Source: PVC group bacterium (ex Bugula neritina AB1)
Lineage (GTDB): Bacteria > GCA-001730085
Direction: 5' to 3'
DNA: 10,014 nucleotides
Assembly: GCA_001730085.1 (NCBI GenBank)
Contig: MDLB01000053.1
Span: 1 to 10,014, forward strand
Of the stretch, positions 1 through 7,455 are shown in pieces. A program made the position numbers and the translations under genes. The notes below the pieces were generated by a model. It saw only the letters and a program-made list of their open reading frames with translations. It was not told the origin of the DNA and ran no database searches. The first letter of the stretch is position 1; the number at the start of each line of letters is the position of its first letter.

Positions 1-101
1 TAAAACTCTTAACTTTTTTCATTCACACAGTTTAACATAGGCTCTATGGAAAATTAAAAAATATATTAAAAACCAAATCTCTCCACATTTTTAATATCTG
101 T

Positions 102-140
102 GAAAAAGACTCTCATCCTCCACCTAAAGGAAGAGGTCTT
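102..140 (-). terminator. Rho-independent terminator of the men operon
   Basis: An imperfect hairpin lies about 30 bp beyond the menB stop. On the plus strand AAGAC (106-110) plus CTC (112-114), with T111 bulged, pairs with GAG (133-135) plus GTCTT (136-140). Inside it TCCT (116-119) pairs with AGGA (128-131), leaving an 8-nt loop. The A-run at 103-107 becomes a U-tract right after the stem in the minus-strand transcript. This is the standard shape of an intrinsic terminator and suggests menB is the last gene of the operon. Confidence 0.65.
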
Positions 141-168
141 CTCGGCTTGAAATGATAAAAGTTTAGCG

Positions 169-1020
169 CTAAAACCTTTTGGAGAATTTAGAAAAATCAG
201 GAGAACGTTTCTCATTAAAAGCATCTCGCCCTTCTTGAGCTTCTTCCGTCATATAAAACAACATGGTCGCATTACCAGAGAGTTCCTGTAACCCTCCCTG
301 CCCATCACAGTCAGCATTCAAAGCTGATTTTAAACAACGTAAAGCTAAAGGGGAGTGCTCCAAAATCCTTCGGCACCAACGGACTGTTTCATTTTCCAGC
401 TCTTCATACGGAACAACCGCATTAACCAAGCCCATATCCAAAGCTTCCTTAGCAGAATATTGCCGACATAAAAACCATATTTCTCGAGCTTTTTTTTGTC
501 CAACAATCCTAGCCATATAGCTCGCACCAAATCCCCCATCAAAAGAACCAACCCGAGGACCTGTTTGACCATAAATAGAATGCTCTGCAGAAATCGTCAA
601 ATCACAAATCATGTGAAGAACATGACCTCCTCCAATAGCATATCCGGCAACCATAGCTATAACAGGTTTAGGGCATGTTCGAATAGCTCTTTGGAAATCT
701 AAAACATTTAGATGAGTTCTACCTTCGTCATCTCGATAACCAGAAACTCCTCTTATGCTTTGGTCTCCACCTGAACAAAAAGCCTTCTCTCCTTGACCTG
801 TCAAAATGATCACGCCAACACTTTCATCATATCTGGCGTCAGCCAAAGCGTCCATCATCTCATCGACAGTTTGAGGCCTAAAAGCATTCCTTTTTTCGGG
901 CCGATTGATAACAATTTTCGCGATACCTTCTTTATCAGACTTATAGTAAAGGACATCTTTATATGTTTTTTTTTCTATCCATTTAACTTCTTCATTTAAA
1001 GTATTTTCATCTTTATTCAC
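169..1020 (-). CDS. menB: 1,4-dihydroxy-2-naphthoyl-CoA synthase MenB
   Basis: Crotonase-fold enzyme that closes the second ring of the naphthoquinone: it converts o-succinylbenzoyl-CoA to 1,4-dihydroxy-2-naphthoyl-CoA in the cytosol. The 283-residue length matches the E. coli enzyme closely. Visible family blocks are [12 protein letters not shown] (38-49), the oxyanion-hole segment FCSGGDQ (81-87), [17 protein letters not shown] (103-119), [12 protein letters not shown] (152-163, containing the conserved Asp161) and the C-terminal SPDFSKF (273-279). The QTG triplet marks the bicarbonate-dependent type I enzyme rather than the type with an Asp at that place. The start is GTG, with a GGTGGG ribosome site about 9 nt upstream. 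The gene follows menH by 21 nt and is the last gene of the operon. Similarity to proteobacterial MenB is very high, so the call is secure. Confidence 0.97.
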   Translation of the reverse strand: MNKDENTLNEEVKWIEKKTYKDVLYYKSDKEGIAKIVINRPEKRNAFRPQTVDEMMDALADARYDESVGVIILTGQGEKAFCSGGDQSIRGVSGYRDDEGRTHLNVLDFQRAIRTCPKPVIAMVAGYAIGGGHVLHMICDLTISAEHSIYGQTGPRVGSFDGGFGASYMARIVGQKKAREIWFLCRQYSAKEALDMGLVNAVVPYEELENETVRWCRRILEHSPLALRCLKSALNADCDGQGGLQELSGNATMLFYMTEEAQEGRDAFNEKRSPDFSKFSKRF

Positions 1021-1041
1021 TTTTGAATTCCCACCGTTGAT

Positions 1042-1839
1042 TTATTTGTCCACTTTTAAAAAATTTTTAAGGATTTTTACATGCTTTTCTGGTTGCTCCA
1101 CATGAACATTATGACCACACTTTTCCACTATATACAATTCACATGAAGGAATAATTGTCGCCATTTCTTTACAAAATGTCAAAAATTTATCATCTTCACA
1201 ACCAACAATCAAACAGGTATCACTCTTGATATCTTTCAAATTTTCCCACAAAGAAGGCTGCGCCCCTGTCCCTAAACATCTTAAGGACTCTGCCACCTGC
1301 AAAGGGTCATTCTTCAATCGTAATTCTAAAAATTTTTCAAATAAATCTGCTTTTCTTTTGATTGATTTAAAAAAAGGTTGCTGATACCATTTTAACAAAT
1401 ATTTCAAAAAAACATCTTTTTCTTTCTCTATTTGCTTTGCAATATAGCCATCGTTTTTGACTCTTTCTAACCTACCTTCTTCTGTTTTGAGACCTGGACA
1501 AGAGCCTTCTAAAATCAAACGAGAAAACCGTTCTGGTCTTTGGAGTAAAACTTGCAAAGCCAAACGCCCCCCCATAGAGTAGCCAAGCAAATCACACTGC
1601 TGTATATTTTTTTCATCCAAAAAGCGATTAACAAACATAGCAGCATTCGGTAATGAGTCATTTTGATTTTTGATCATGGGTGTATCCCCATGACCCGGCA
1701 AATCAATCGCCAAACAGTAGTACGTATCAATCAAGTGAGGAATAATACCTTCCCAATCTTCTTTATTGGCCAAAAAGCCGTGTAAAAGAATCAATAAAGG
1801 CCGTGACGGTTCACCATAAAATGTATGTCCTAAGTTCAT
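1042..1839 (-). CDS. menH: 2-succinyl-6-hydroxy-2,4-cyclohexadiene-1-carboxylate synthase MenH (alpha/beta hydrolase)
   Basis: Alpha/beta-hydrolase-fold protein of 265 residues. Family knowledge: MenH removes pyruvate from SEPHCHC to give SHCHC, the step after MenD. Visible features are LLHGFLANKEDW (18-29, oxyanion region), DLPGHGDT (46-53), the nucleophile elbow GYSMGG with Ser88, the acid in GCEDDKF (Asp216) and the catalytic His243 in CGHNVHVEQP. The hydrolase fold alone would not give specificity. The GE.D.KF-like segment and the position between menD and menB do. The start codon overlaps the menD stop (ATGA), and a GAGGT ribosome site lies inside the end of menD, so the two are probably translationally coupled. 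Confidence 0.92.
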   Translation of the reverse strand: MNLGHTFYGEPSRPLLILLHGFLANKEDWEGIIPHLIDTYYCLAIDLPGHGDTPMIKNQNDSLPNAAMFVNRFLDEKNIQQCDLLGYSMGGRLALQVLLQRPERFSRLILEGSCPGLKTEEGRLERVKNDGYIAKQIEKEKDVFLKYLLKWYQQPFFKSIKRKADLFEKFLELRLKNDPLQVAESLRCLGTGAQPSLWENLKDIKSDTCLIVGCEDDKFLTFCKEMATIIPSCELYIVEKCGHNVHVEQPEKHVKILKNFLKVDK

Positions 1840-3470
1840 GTCATATCTACCTCTATCAAAATTCTTTGTTCATAAATCTGTGCCTGTTCATATATTTCTT
1901 GAAAACTTTCAAGAGTTTGTACTTGAGCATAGTCAATATCAAAGGACACTGCAAACTCACGGAACGTGAGCGCATGTGGTGTTTGATAAAGTTTCTCATA
2001 CGTTTCTTGATCCACCTTATCACGGATAGGCAATTGTTCAAAAATTCCACCCCCGTTGTTATTCAAAACCACAAAGCAGAAAGATTTTTCAAAATCTTTC
2101 AAGTGTTGTAAAGCATTCAAATCATATAGAAAAGAAAGATCCCCTATGAGTAATGTTAATGGTTTTTCGTGACCTTCAGCAAAACCTAAAGCCGTTGAAA
2201 CTATTCCATCGATCCCACTTGCACCCCTATTTGATGAAATAGAAATATGTTTTTTAACAACAGGAGCGTGCCGATCCATGTAGCGAACAGCCAAGCTATT
2301 ACCTACAAAAAGAACTCTTTCTTTCTTTGAAAAATCAAGTAAAGATCTCACCACAGAAATCCCCATATTGCTCAATTTATCATATTCTTTTTTGACAGCG
2401 ATTTCCAAATCACGGTTCTTCTTTTTCCATTTTTTTAGTGAAGAATCGTCTTTATTTTTTTTTAATGAAGAAGCCAATGCCTGACAAAACAAATGTGGCT
2501 TTGCCAAAACATGATGTGTCACTCGATTATGAACATCATACCGATATGGAGCAGGAGACACATAAACACATGTTTCAACATTTTGAGCCTTAACCCACTT
2601 GTGAACTTCTTTAGAGACAAATCTTTGGCCAAAAAAAAGAAGTTTTTTTGGGGAAAAATTATTATCTTCAAATAAAAGTTTTTGGTAAGAAAAAAGGATA
2701 TGTGAATGTTCCGGACGCAATCTCAATCCAGACAATAAATCTGGACAGATCGGCCACTCTAGAGTTTCTGCTAATTTTAAAATGGCTTTTTGATCTTGTA
2801 AAGATATACCCGAACCAACAAAAATAAAGCCCATTTGATCTCCAAAAAAAAGATCCGAAATATCTTTAGGCAAAGATATTTTTTTAGAGACCGATACGAC
2901 TTCTTTCACAGAAAAATTTTCATCGGTCTTATCCGAAGGTTTTAAGTCAGGCTCCAAAGGCTCTCTCCAAGCGCAATTAATATGCACAGGACCTGCAACC
3001 GGTTCTTGTGTTAAACGAAAAGCTTGAGCAACAGAAGCATTCAAATAGTCGCCATGAGTATATCCTTCATTTAAGGAAAGATTAAGAAAATGTCTAACAT
3101 GAGAACCGAAAAGGTGTGTCTGATCGATAGTTTGATTCGCACCGCAATGCATTTCTTCTAAAGGTCGATCTGCTGAAATAACTAAAAGAGGAATAGCATC
3201 CATAGAGGCTTCTATAACCGCCGGTAAAGTATTCGCTAAAGCGGTGCCAGATGTCGTCAAAACAGCAGCTGTTTGACCTGTAGCCTTCGCCCAGCCTAGA
3301 GCTCTATAAGCAGCCCCTCTTTCATCGAGATGGTGTCTTAGTTCGACCTCTTTATGTTCCATAGCTTTAAGCAATAAAGGGGTCAACCTGTACCCCGATC
3401 CAAAAACCATGAATCTCACAGAATGGTCAACAAGTGTCTGAATGATCTGCTTAGCCCAATTATCCTGCAT
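1836..3470 (-). CDS. menD: 2-succinyl-5-enolpyruvyl-6-hydroxy-3-cyclohexene-1-carboxylate synthase MenD
   Basis: Thiamine-diphosphate (ThDP) enzyme that joins the succinic-semialdehyde unit of 2-oxoglutarate to isochorismate, the first committed step of menaquinone synthesis. With the start chosen here it has 544 residues, usual for MenD. The N-terminal Pyr domain carries the cofactor-activating glutamate in DERGAAYRALG (Glu50), followed by TTSGTALAN and ISADRP. The C-terminal PP domain has SNRGASGIDG (413-422), the ThDP/Mg motif starting IGDLSFLYDL (442-451) and NNNGGGIFEQLP (470-481). An ATG 18 nt upstream is in frame, but the AGGAG lies between the two and is ideally spaced only for the ATG at 3470. 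The middle domain is the least conserved part, as usual. The gene overlaps menH by 4 nt and is separated from menF by 144 nt. Confidence 0.96.
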   Translation of the reverse strand: MQDNWAKQIIQTLVDHSVRFMVFGSGYRLTPLLLKAMEHKEVELRHHLDERGAAYRALGWAKATGQTAAVLTTSGTALANTLPAVIEASMDAIPLLVISADRPLEEMHCGANQTIDQTHLFGSHVRHFLNLSLNEGYTHGDYLNASVAQAFRLTQEPVAGPVHINCAWREPLEPDLKPSDKTDENFSVKEVVSVSKKISLPKDISDLFFGDQMGFIFVGSGISLQDQKAILKLAETLEWPICPDLLSGLRLRPEHSHILFSYQKLLFEDNNFSPKKLLFFGQRFVSKEVHKWVKAQNVETCVYVSPAPYRYDVHNRVTHHVLAKPHLFCQALASSLKKNKDDSSLKKWKKKNRDLEIAVKKEYDKLSNMGISVVRSLLDFSKKERVLFVGNSLAVRYMDRHAPVVKKHISISSNRGASGIDGIVSTALGFAEGHEKPLTLLIGDLSFLYDLNALQHLKDFEKSFCFVVLNNNGGGIFEQLPIRDKVDQETYEKLYQTPHALTFREFAVSFDIDYAQVQTLESFQEIYEQAQIYEQRILIEVDMT

Positions 3471-3478
3471 CAAAAAAA

Positions 3479-3483
3479 CTCCT
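3479..3483 (-). promoter_or_regulatory. Ribosome binding site deciding the menD start
   Basis: AGGAG on the minus strand, 8 nt before the ATG at 3470. It lies downstream of the alternative in-frame ATG at 3488, so it can serve only the shorter form. Confidence 0.75.
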
Positions 3484-3573
3484 ATCAATAAAATCTATCA
3501 GAACTTTCCTAACAAAGTTTCTTTCAAATAACTTTATAGTATTTTTCAAGCTTTGCCATTGCGTTGAGAACGT

Positions 3574-3596
3574 TACAACATACCCTATATGTTGTA
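3574..3596. repeat. 9-bp perfect inverted repeat in the menF-menD gap
   Basis: TACAACATA (3574-3582), a 5-nt loop, then TATGTTGTA (3588-3596). It sits about 20 bp past the menF stop, in the only sizeable gap of the operon. On the minus strand no U-tract follows it, so it is not a classic terminator. It could be an operator-type palindrome or an RNA stem that tunes menD expression. Confidence 0.5.
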
Positions 3597-3614
3597 TTTT
3601 GCAACACTCTCACT

Positions 3615-4961
3615 TTAAGAAAAAAGATTCAAAAAATGAGAAATTTTATTTTCAATCTCATCCCACTCTTCCTTCGAAGAAGATTCCTTCAAAACCCCTC
3701 CCCCCGAAAAAAGATAGGCTTCCTTATTTTTCACCAAAGCGGATCTAATGGCTACTGAAAATTCCACTTGATCCAAAGACACCCAGCCTACTGGCGCGCT
3801 GTACCAACCTCTTTGTCTCTCTTCACATTGATTTATAGTCTCTATCGCTAAGTCCGTTGGGATGCCTCCAACCGCCGGTGTCGGATGCAACATTTGTAGC
3901 AATTGATCATCACTGACTTTTTCTTGAAGAATACCCTTTATCTTCGAAAAAAGGTGTTGGCTATACGGCAACTTCATAAGGCCCATTTTTTCATACACAT
4001 CTAAACTATCTGTGAAAGGGCTAAGAACTTTCAAGAGGTGATCCAACACATAGTTATGTTCTTTCATATCTTTTGAAGAGTTCAATAAGTCTCTCGACAA
4101 TGAGCTATCTTCTTCTTTTGTTTCTCCACGAGCTCGTGTTCCGGCTAAGGCTTCCGTTTCTAACGATCTTCCTTGTCTTTTGTACAGACGCTCCGGACTT
4201 GCTCCTAAAAAAACAGCGTTTTCTTCAAACTGAAATGCAAAAAAATAAGAAGTGCCGGCCTTCGCCCTCAACTTATCCAAAATATCAAAACCAGGTATTT
4301 TTTTTTCAAAAAGAAATTTTGAACAACGGGCCAAAACAACCTTTTTCAAGGGAGATTTCGACATTTTATTGATCGCAAACTGAACGTTCTTACACCACTC
4401 AGTTGACTCAGGGTAATCGAAACGTTGATAATACTTTTCTTGTGATTCATGTTGCTCAGCTTCTAAATCCCACTCTATCTTGCTAAGAATAGTCAACGCT
4501 TCTGACTTTTTATTTTCAAAAGAGGATAGAGTTTTTCCCCAAAGGTTACATGCAAAATAAAACCCCCGTGAAGAATCTGTAAGTTCGAACATAGGTAAAA
4601 CGAATCGGGCTTTTAAAAATCCTTGCCACAATTCAAAGTCTTTCTCTTTCGTGGCCTTTTCATCAAAAGGGAGGCCTCCAATGTATCTTTGGTGTGGATA
4701 TTTTTCATTAAGCCTTTCGCGCAAAAAACCCAAATGATTACCCTTGTTAGTTAGTTCATCGAAACAAACTTCATCTGAAAAACCTACCGCTCCAAGACAA
4801 AAAGAGTCGTCACGGTTTTTCCAATATATTTTAGTCCATGTGTTTGATTGCTTTTTAAGCCAATATAGAATGTCGAACCGAGGGAGTTTATATTCAACTC
4901 TTTCAGCCTTTTTCCCTCGATATTGAAGGGCTTCGATTTCCTGTTTAAAAACCGTTAACAT
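3615..4961 (-). CDS. menF: Isochorismate synthase MenF
   Basis: Chorismate-binding enzyme that isomerises chorismate to isochorismate, the entry step of the pathway. It is a 448-residue protein with a variable N-terminal half and the conserved chorismate-utilising fold after about residue 180. Key blocks are KKVVLARCSKF (206-216, with the general-base Lys207 by family analogy), FLGASPERLY (251-260), ETEALAGTRARG (268-279), LHPTPAVGG (358-366), RQRGWYSAPVGW (382-393) and the C-terminal EEWDEIENK (431-439, Mg-binding acids). Anthranilate and aminodeoxychorismate synthases share the fold, but the menaquinone context and the PTPAVGG/GWYSAPVGW pattern support MenF. It starts 21 nt after the ubiE stop. 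The GGAGAG before its ATG is unusually close (about 2 nt), so initiation may depend partly on coupling. Confidence 0.93.
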   Translation of the reverse strand: MLTVFKQEIEALQYRGKKAERVEYKLPRFDILYWLKKQSNTWTKIYWKNRDDSFCLGAVGFSDEVCFDELTNKGNHLGFLRERLNEKYPHQRYIGGLPFDEKATKEKDFELWQGFLKARFVLPMFELTDSSRGFYFACNLWGKTLSSFENKKSEALTILSKIEWDLEAEQHESQEKYYQRFDYPESTEWCKNVQFAINKMSKSPLKKVVLARCSKFLFEKKIPGFDILDKLRAKAGTSYFFAFQFEENAVFLGASPERLYKRQGRSLETEALAGTRARGETKEEDSSLSRDLLNSSKDMKEHNYVLDHLLKVLSPFTDSLDVYEKMGLMKLPYSQHLFSKIKGILQEKVSDDQLLQMLHPTPAVGGIPTDLAIETINQCEERQRGWYSAPVGWVSLDQVEFSVAIRSALVKNKEAYLFSGGGVLKESSSKEEWDEIENKISHFLNLFS

Positions 4962-4982
4962 CTCTCCAGTCTCTAACTATGC

Positions 4983-5684
4983 TTACGTTTTCTTTGCACA
5001 ATAGATGCTCGCTACACCGAAAGTTAAGGGATAAATATCAATATCATTAAAACCGGCGTTCTTAATCTCATTAGAGAACGCCTCTCCATAAGGAAAGTCT
5101 TCTACAGATTGATTTAAGTATTGATAAGCAGACAAAGAACCTGAAATCCAGCCGCCTAGCTTGGGCAAAATATGTCTAAAGTAAAACAAATAAATTTGCC
5201 TAATAAGTTTATTGTTAGGCAAAGAGAACTCCATTATCAATAATCGCCCGTCTTCTTTAAGAACACGAAACATGCTACTGATCGCTTTTTTATAGTCGGG
5301 AACATTGCGGATACCAAAAACAATCGTCACGACATCAAACGTGTTATCTTCAAAAGGCAAGTTTTCAGCATCAGCAATATCAAGATTTATACTTTTTGAA
5401 AGTTTTTTTGCTTCGACCTTTTGTTTGGCTCGACTCAACATTTCTTTAGATAAATCAACCCCCACAGCATTGATAACTCTCTTATCCTTCTCGAAAGCCA
5501 TCAAAACCATATCTCCTGTCCCTGTCGCGACATCCAAAAGATATTGGTCTTTCTTATCCGAAAAATGTCCCAAAAGCTTCTTTCTCCAACGTTGATCTTG
5601 TCCTAAAGACAATAGGCGGTTCACCAAGTCATAACGATGCGCAATCCTGTCAAACATGCTCCATACCGGTTTTCTTTCTCTCAT
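4983..5684 (-). CDS. ubiE: Demethylmenaquinone methyltransferase UbiE/MenG
   Basis: SAM-dependent C-methyltransferase that converts demethylmenaquinone to menaquinone, the last step of the pathway. In ubiquinone producers it also acts on that route, but the men operon here points to menaquinone. It has 233 residues, a normal length. Visible are the UbiE signature MFDRIAHRYDLVNRLLSLG (10-28) continuing to DQRWR (30-34), SAM motif I LDVATGTGDMV (50-60), VGVDLSKEML (74-83), DAENLPF (105-111), and the second signature region MEFSLPNNKLIRQIYLFYFR (151-170) with PKLGGWISG (174-182). The start codon overlaps the stop of the upstream 140-residue gene (ATGA) and the site upstream is weak, so the two are probably coupled. 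Confidence 0.95.
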   Translation of the reverse strand: MRERKPVWSMFDRIAHRYDLVNRLLSLGQDQRWRKKLLGHFSDKKDQYLLDVATGTGDMVLMAFEKDKRVINAVGVDLSKEMLSRAKQKVEAKKLSKSINLDIADAENLPFEDNTFDVVTIVFGIRNVPDYKKAISSMFRVLKEDGRLLIMEFSLPNNKLIRQIYLFYFRHILPKLGGWISGSLSAYQYLNQSVEDFPYGEAFSNEIKNAGFNDIDIYPLTFGVASIYCAKKT

Positions 5685-6103
5685 TTGACTACACTTCTAT
5701 TTTTCGTTGAACAAGCTTGAACCTTCGGCATATCAGCTGGAGGTAAAACTTCTGAGCGCACCTTCACTTCAGAATCATCCCAATCGACAGACAAAATACG
5801 ACACTCATCTATAAAACTGTCACGTCCTGTATACAACTGTAAAGCCATTTGCAAACTTCTCCACTGCATGTAATGTAAAAAAGAATCTTCATCAGACAAC
5901 TGCTGTTGATTTCCCCCCCAAGGGATCGCATCAAAAGGTGTTTCCAAAATCATTTCAACGGAACAACCTCGAAAATGTCTAATAATTCTTCTTGAAGAAC
6001 CAATTTCTTTCTGACACGTATCTTTATGAAAGTCAAAAAAAAGCAGTTGATCTTTATTATTTAAGCAAAATTCAACGATAGCCCTCGTATCACGACACGG
6101 CAT
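5681..6103 (-). CDS. Hypothetical protein heading the men operon (140 aa)
   Basis: I do not recognise this 140-residue protein. It is a real gene by context: it has an AAGGAAAG ribosome site about 10 nt before the ATG, its stop overlaps the ubiE start as ATGA, and it is read in the same direction as the men genes. It looks soluble, with no signal peptide or membrane segment. It is rich in aromatic residues, Gln and acidic residues, and has five cysteines (3, 13, 30, 47, 101; a sixth at 131 near the tail). Distinctive stretches are QLLFFDFHKDTC (19-30), PFDAIPWGGNQQQ (56-68), HYMQWRSLQMALQLYTGRD (77-95) and ILSVDWDDSEVKVRSEVLPP (103-122), which could help in finding homologues. The last 15-20 residues look unstructured. 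Its coupling to ubiE hints at a role in quinone synthesis or its control, but that is inference. Confidence 0.8.
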   Translation of the reverse strand: MPCRDTRAIVEFCLNNKDQLLFFDFHKDTCQKEIGSSRRIIRHFRGCSVEMILETPFDAIPWGGNQQQLSDEDSFLHYMQWRSLQMALQLYTGRDSFIDECRILSVDWDDSEVKVRSEVLPPADMPKVQACSTKNRSVVK

Positions 6104-6197
6104 AACAAGTTCTTTCCTTAAAATTCATCATTTAAAACTCTTGTTCAAAGATGATTTCAGAGTGTTCAAAATGTCTCACACCCTTCCTTGTTCTTTA

Positions 6198-6203
6198 ATT
6201 ATA
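6198..6203 (-). promoter_or_regulatory. Candidate -10 box of the men operon promoter
   Basis: A perfect TATAAT on the minus strand, about 95 nt before the ATG of the 140-residue gene, so transcripts would begin near 6190 with a leader of about 85 nt. No good -35 hexamer lies at 16-18 nt. The sequence just before the box is T-rich and includes a TTG. The position fits a single promoter for the six-gene operon. Confidence 0.4.
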
Positions 6204-6478
6204 CAACTAGAAAAAAATATGAGCTCCCGCGCAGCAATAAAGTCTATCGAGCCCTTACGCAAGACCCTCATAAATATATATAAAATAAAAAGGCTGTGTA
6301 AAAAGACACAAAATCATTTGGAATACTCTATCATTTTTCTTTTTTCAAATCCACTCATCTTTATGTTTGAGTATCGGAACATTAAATCAAAACTCTCGAT
6401 AAAGATTTTTTAGAAATTTTTAAAAAATAACCATATCGAAAAACTTGCAAAATACCCCATAGGCTTTCTTCTCCGTGC

Positions 6479-6505
6479 TTAATAATAAAACTTTTTTATT
6501 ATTAA
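6479..6505. repeat. 12-bp AT-only hairpin
   Basis: TTAATAATAAAA (6479-6490), loop CTT, then TTTTATTATTAA (6494-6505), a perfect 12-bp stem made only of A-T pairs. It lies between the two divergent promoters, so a terminator role has no obvious gene to serve. In DNA this AT-rich it may be fortuitous, or a bendable or protein-binding site. Confidence 0.45.
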
Positions 6506-6661
6506 TCTACTCTTAAGAAAAACACCTCGGATATTTCTAAAAAACTGCATTCTTTATAGATATAAAACCGGTTCGAAATTATAATTATTACAATTAAAAG
6601 TACTCTAATGGTTCAATTTATAAAGAGCATGTGATATTCTAAAGAGCTTTCAGAAATCTTA

Positions 6662-6670
6662 TGCTATAAT
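6662..6670 (+). promoter_or_regulatory. Candidate extended -10 promoter for the doxX-CSD gene
   Basis: TGCTATAAT, a perfect extended -10 (TGnTATAAT). No good -35 is present, which extended -10 promoters can do without. Transcription would start near 6677, giving a leader of about 125 nt that contains the GC-richer islet at 6697-6730. A weaker alternative nearer the gene is TTACCA (6748-6753) with TAATAT (6772-6777), spacing 18. Confidence 0.4.
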
Positions 6671-6786
6671 CTGATTGTTATTTTTGATTCGAAATAGGTG
6701 AAGCTTCGAGGGTCTTTTCCGATACGCGCCTTTATCTTTCAAAAAACTTACCAATAATACAATTATATTTTTAATATTTATTTTAT

Positions 6787-6793
6787 AAAGGAG
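6787..6793 (+). promoter_or_regulatory. Ribosome binding site of the doxX-CSD gene
   Basis: AAAGGAG, 7 nt before TTG (6801) and 10 nt before ATG (6804). The spacing permits either start, so the protein may be 205 or 204 residues. Confidence 0.75.
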
Positions 6794-6800
6794 TTATACT

Positions 6801-7418
6801 TTGATGATTCAGAAAAATTTGAATTTGGGACTACTCATACTACGTTTGGGGTTGGGTGTACTTTTTATTTTTCACGGTTTCCCCAAAATCATTGCAGGGC
6901 CTGCATCTTGGCTCTCTTTAGGTGGCGCTATGTCGAGCCTCGGGATAAACTTTTTACCAACTTTTTGGGGATTTCTAGCTGCCTCATCTGAGTTTTTCGG
7001 AGGAATCTTCTTAGTCCTGGGTCTATTTCATAGAACAGCATGTGCTTTCATTTTCTTGACCATGTCTGTCGCTCTATTAAAGCACATCAATGCCGATGAT
7101 TCTTTCAGTGTATATTCTCACTGTTTAACTTGTGCCATTTTTGCATTGGGTCTCTTTTTCACAGGCTCATCCTATGAAAATTTTTCACGCTCTTTTAATA
7201 AATCTTCAAAAACAATGAGAACTGGTAAAGTGAAACGTGTTCTTCGGAACAAAGGATTTGGGTTCATAACAGATATGGACGGCAAGCAAATTTTCTTTCA
7301 CCAAACAGCAGTAGTTGGTACCCGTTTTGAATCCTTAAAAGACGGACAAGAAGTGTCTTTTCATGTAAAACATACACCTAAGGGACCTAACGCTATAAAT
7401 GTTCGTCTTCAAGATTAA
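6801..7418 (+). CDS. DoxX-family membrane protein fused to a cold-shock domain
   Basis: Two-domain protein of 205 residues (204 if the ATG at 6804 is used). Residues 1-130 form a DoxX-type membrane domain with four hydrophobic segments at about 8-30, 51-76, 79-96 and 105-121, and the family-like pattern LRLGLGVLFIFHGFPKI (14-30) followed by SEFFGGIFLVLGLFHR (63-78). After a polar Ser/Lys/Asn linker (about 128-139), residues 141-203 are a cold-shock (CspA-like) domain: GKVKRV, the RNP-1 motif KGFGFI (151-156), the RNP-2-like IFFHQ (164-168) and the closing PKGPNAINVRL. The second domain should bind single-stranded nucleic acid and would be tethered to the inner membrane, probably on the cytoplasmic side. 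DoxX relatives are linked to redox and stress functions, and msrA nearby fits loosely. The combination is unusual and its function unknown. It is probably transcribed with the next gene, 37 nt away. Confidence 0.88.
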   Translation: MMIQKNLNLGLLILRLGLGVLFIFHGFPKIIAGPASWLSLGGAMSSLGINFLPTFWGFLAASSEFFGGIFLVLGLFHRTACAFIFLTMSVALLKHINADDSFSVYSHCLTCAIFALGLFFTGSSYENFSRSFNKSSKTMRTGKVKRVLRNKGFGFITDMDGKQIFFHQTAVVGTRFESLKDGQEVSFHVKHTPKGPNAINVRLQD

Positions 7419-7455
7419 GACTTTAATAGCTCATTAAAGGATAGGTACATCGGGG

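Larger units (their letters stand above)
6104..6800. other. Divergent AT-rich intergenic region without a convincing gene
   Basis: About 700 bp between the minus-strand men operon and the plus-strand doxX gene. I see no tRNA, no clear riboswitch and no gene with a ribosome site. The longest open stretch (plus strand, 6141-6413) would start at TTG without a Shine-Dalgarno site and runs over the likely men promoter, so I do not call it. The region holds two divergent -10 boxes, an AT-only hairpin at 6479-6505, and two GC-richer islets (about 6219-6270 and 6697-6730) in otherwise nearly pure A/T sequence. Confidence 0.7.

Noticed and set aside
1-101. Left-most 100 bases, checked for a further men gene or promoter
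   Set aside because: AT-rich, with no open frame, start site or repeat that I can support.
3574-3604. Palindrome followed by TTTT on the plus strand as a terminator
   Set aside because: No plus-strand gene precedes it, and the T-run is only four bases.
6230-6270. Short minus-strand open frame starting MRVLRKGSIDF
   Set aside because: Only about 31 codons after its ATG, no Shine-Dalgarno site, and no family recognised; mentioned only as a GC-richer islet.
6141-6413. Open reading frame of 90 codons on the plus strand in the divergent region
   Set aside because: It starts at TTG with no ribosome site, is made of low-complexity AT-rich codons, and runs over the likely men promoter.
3594-6455. 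GTATTTTGCAA at 3594-3604 and its reverse complement at 6445-6455, similar to the arms of the 7756-7794 hairpin
   Set aside because: An 11-base A/T-dominated match is expected by chance in DNA of this composition, and the flanks do not match.
6566-6580. GGTTCGAAATT, resembling a tRNA T-loop
   Set aside because: The preceding 70 bases do not fold into D and anticodon arms and there is no matching acceptor stem.
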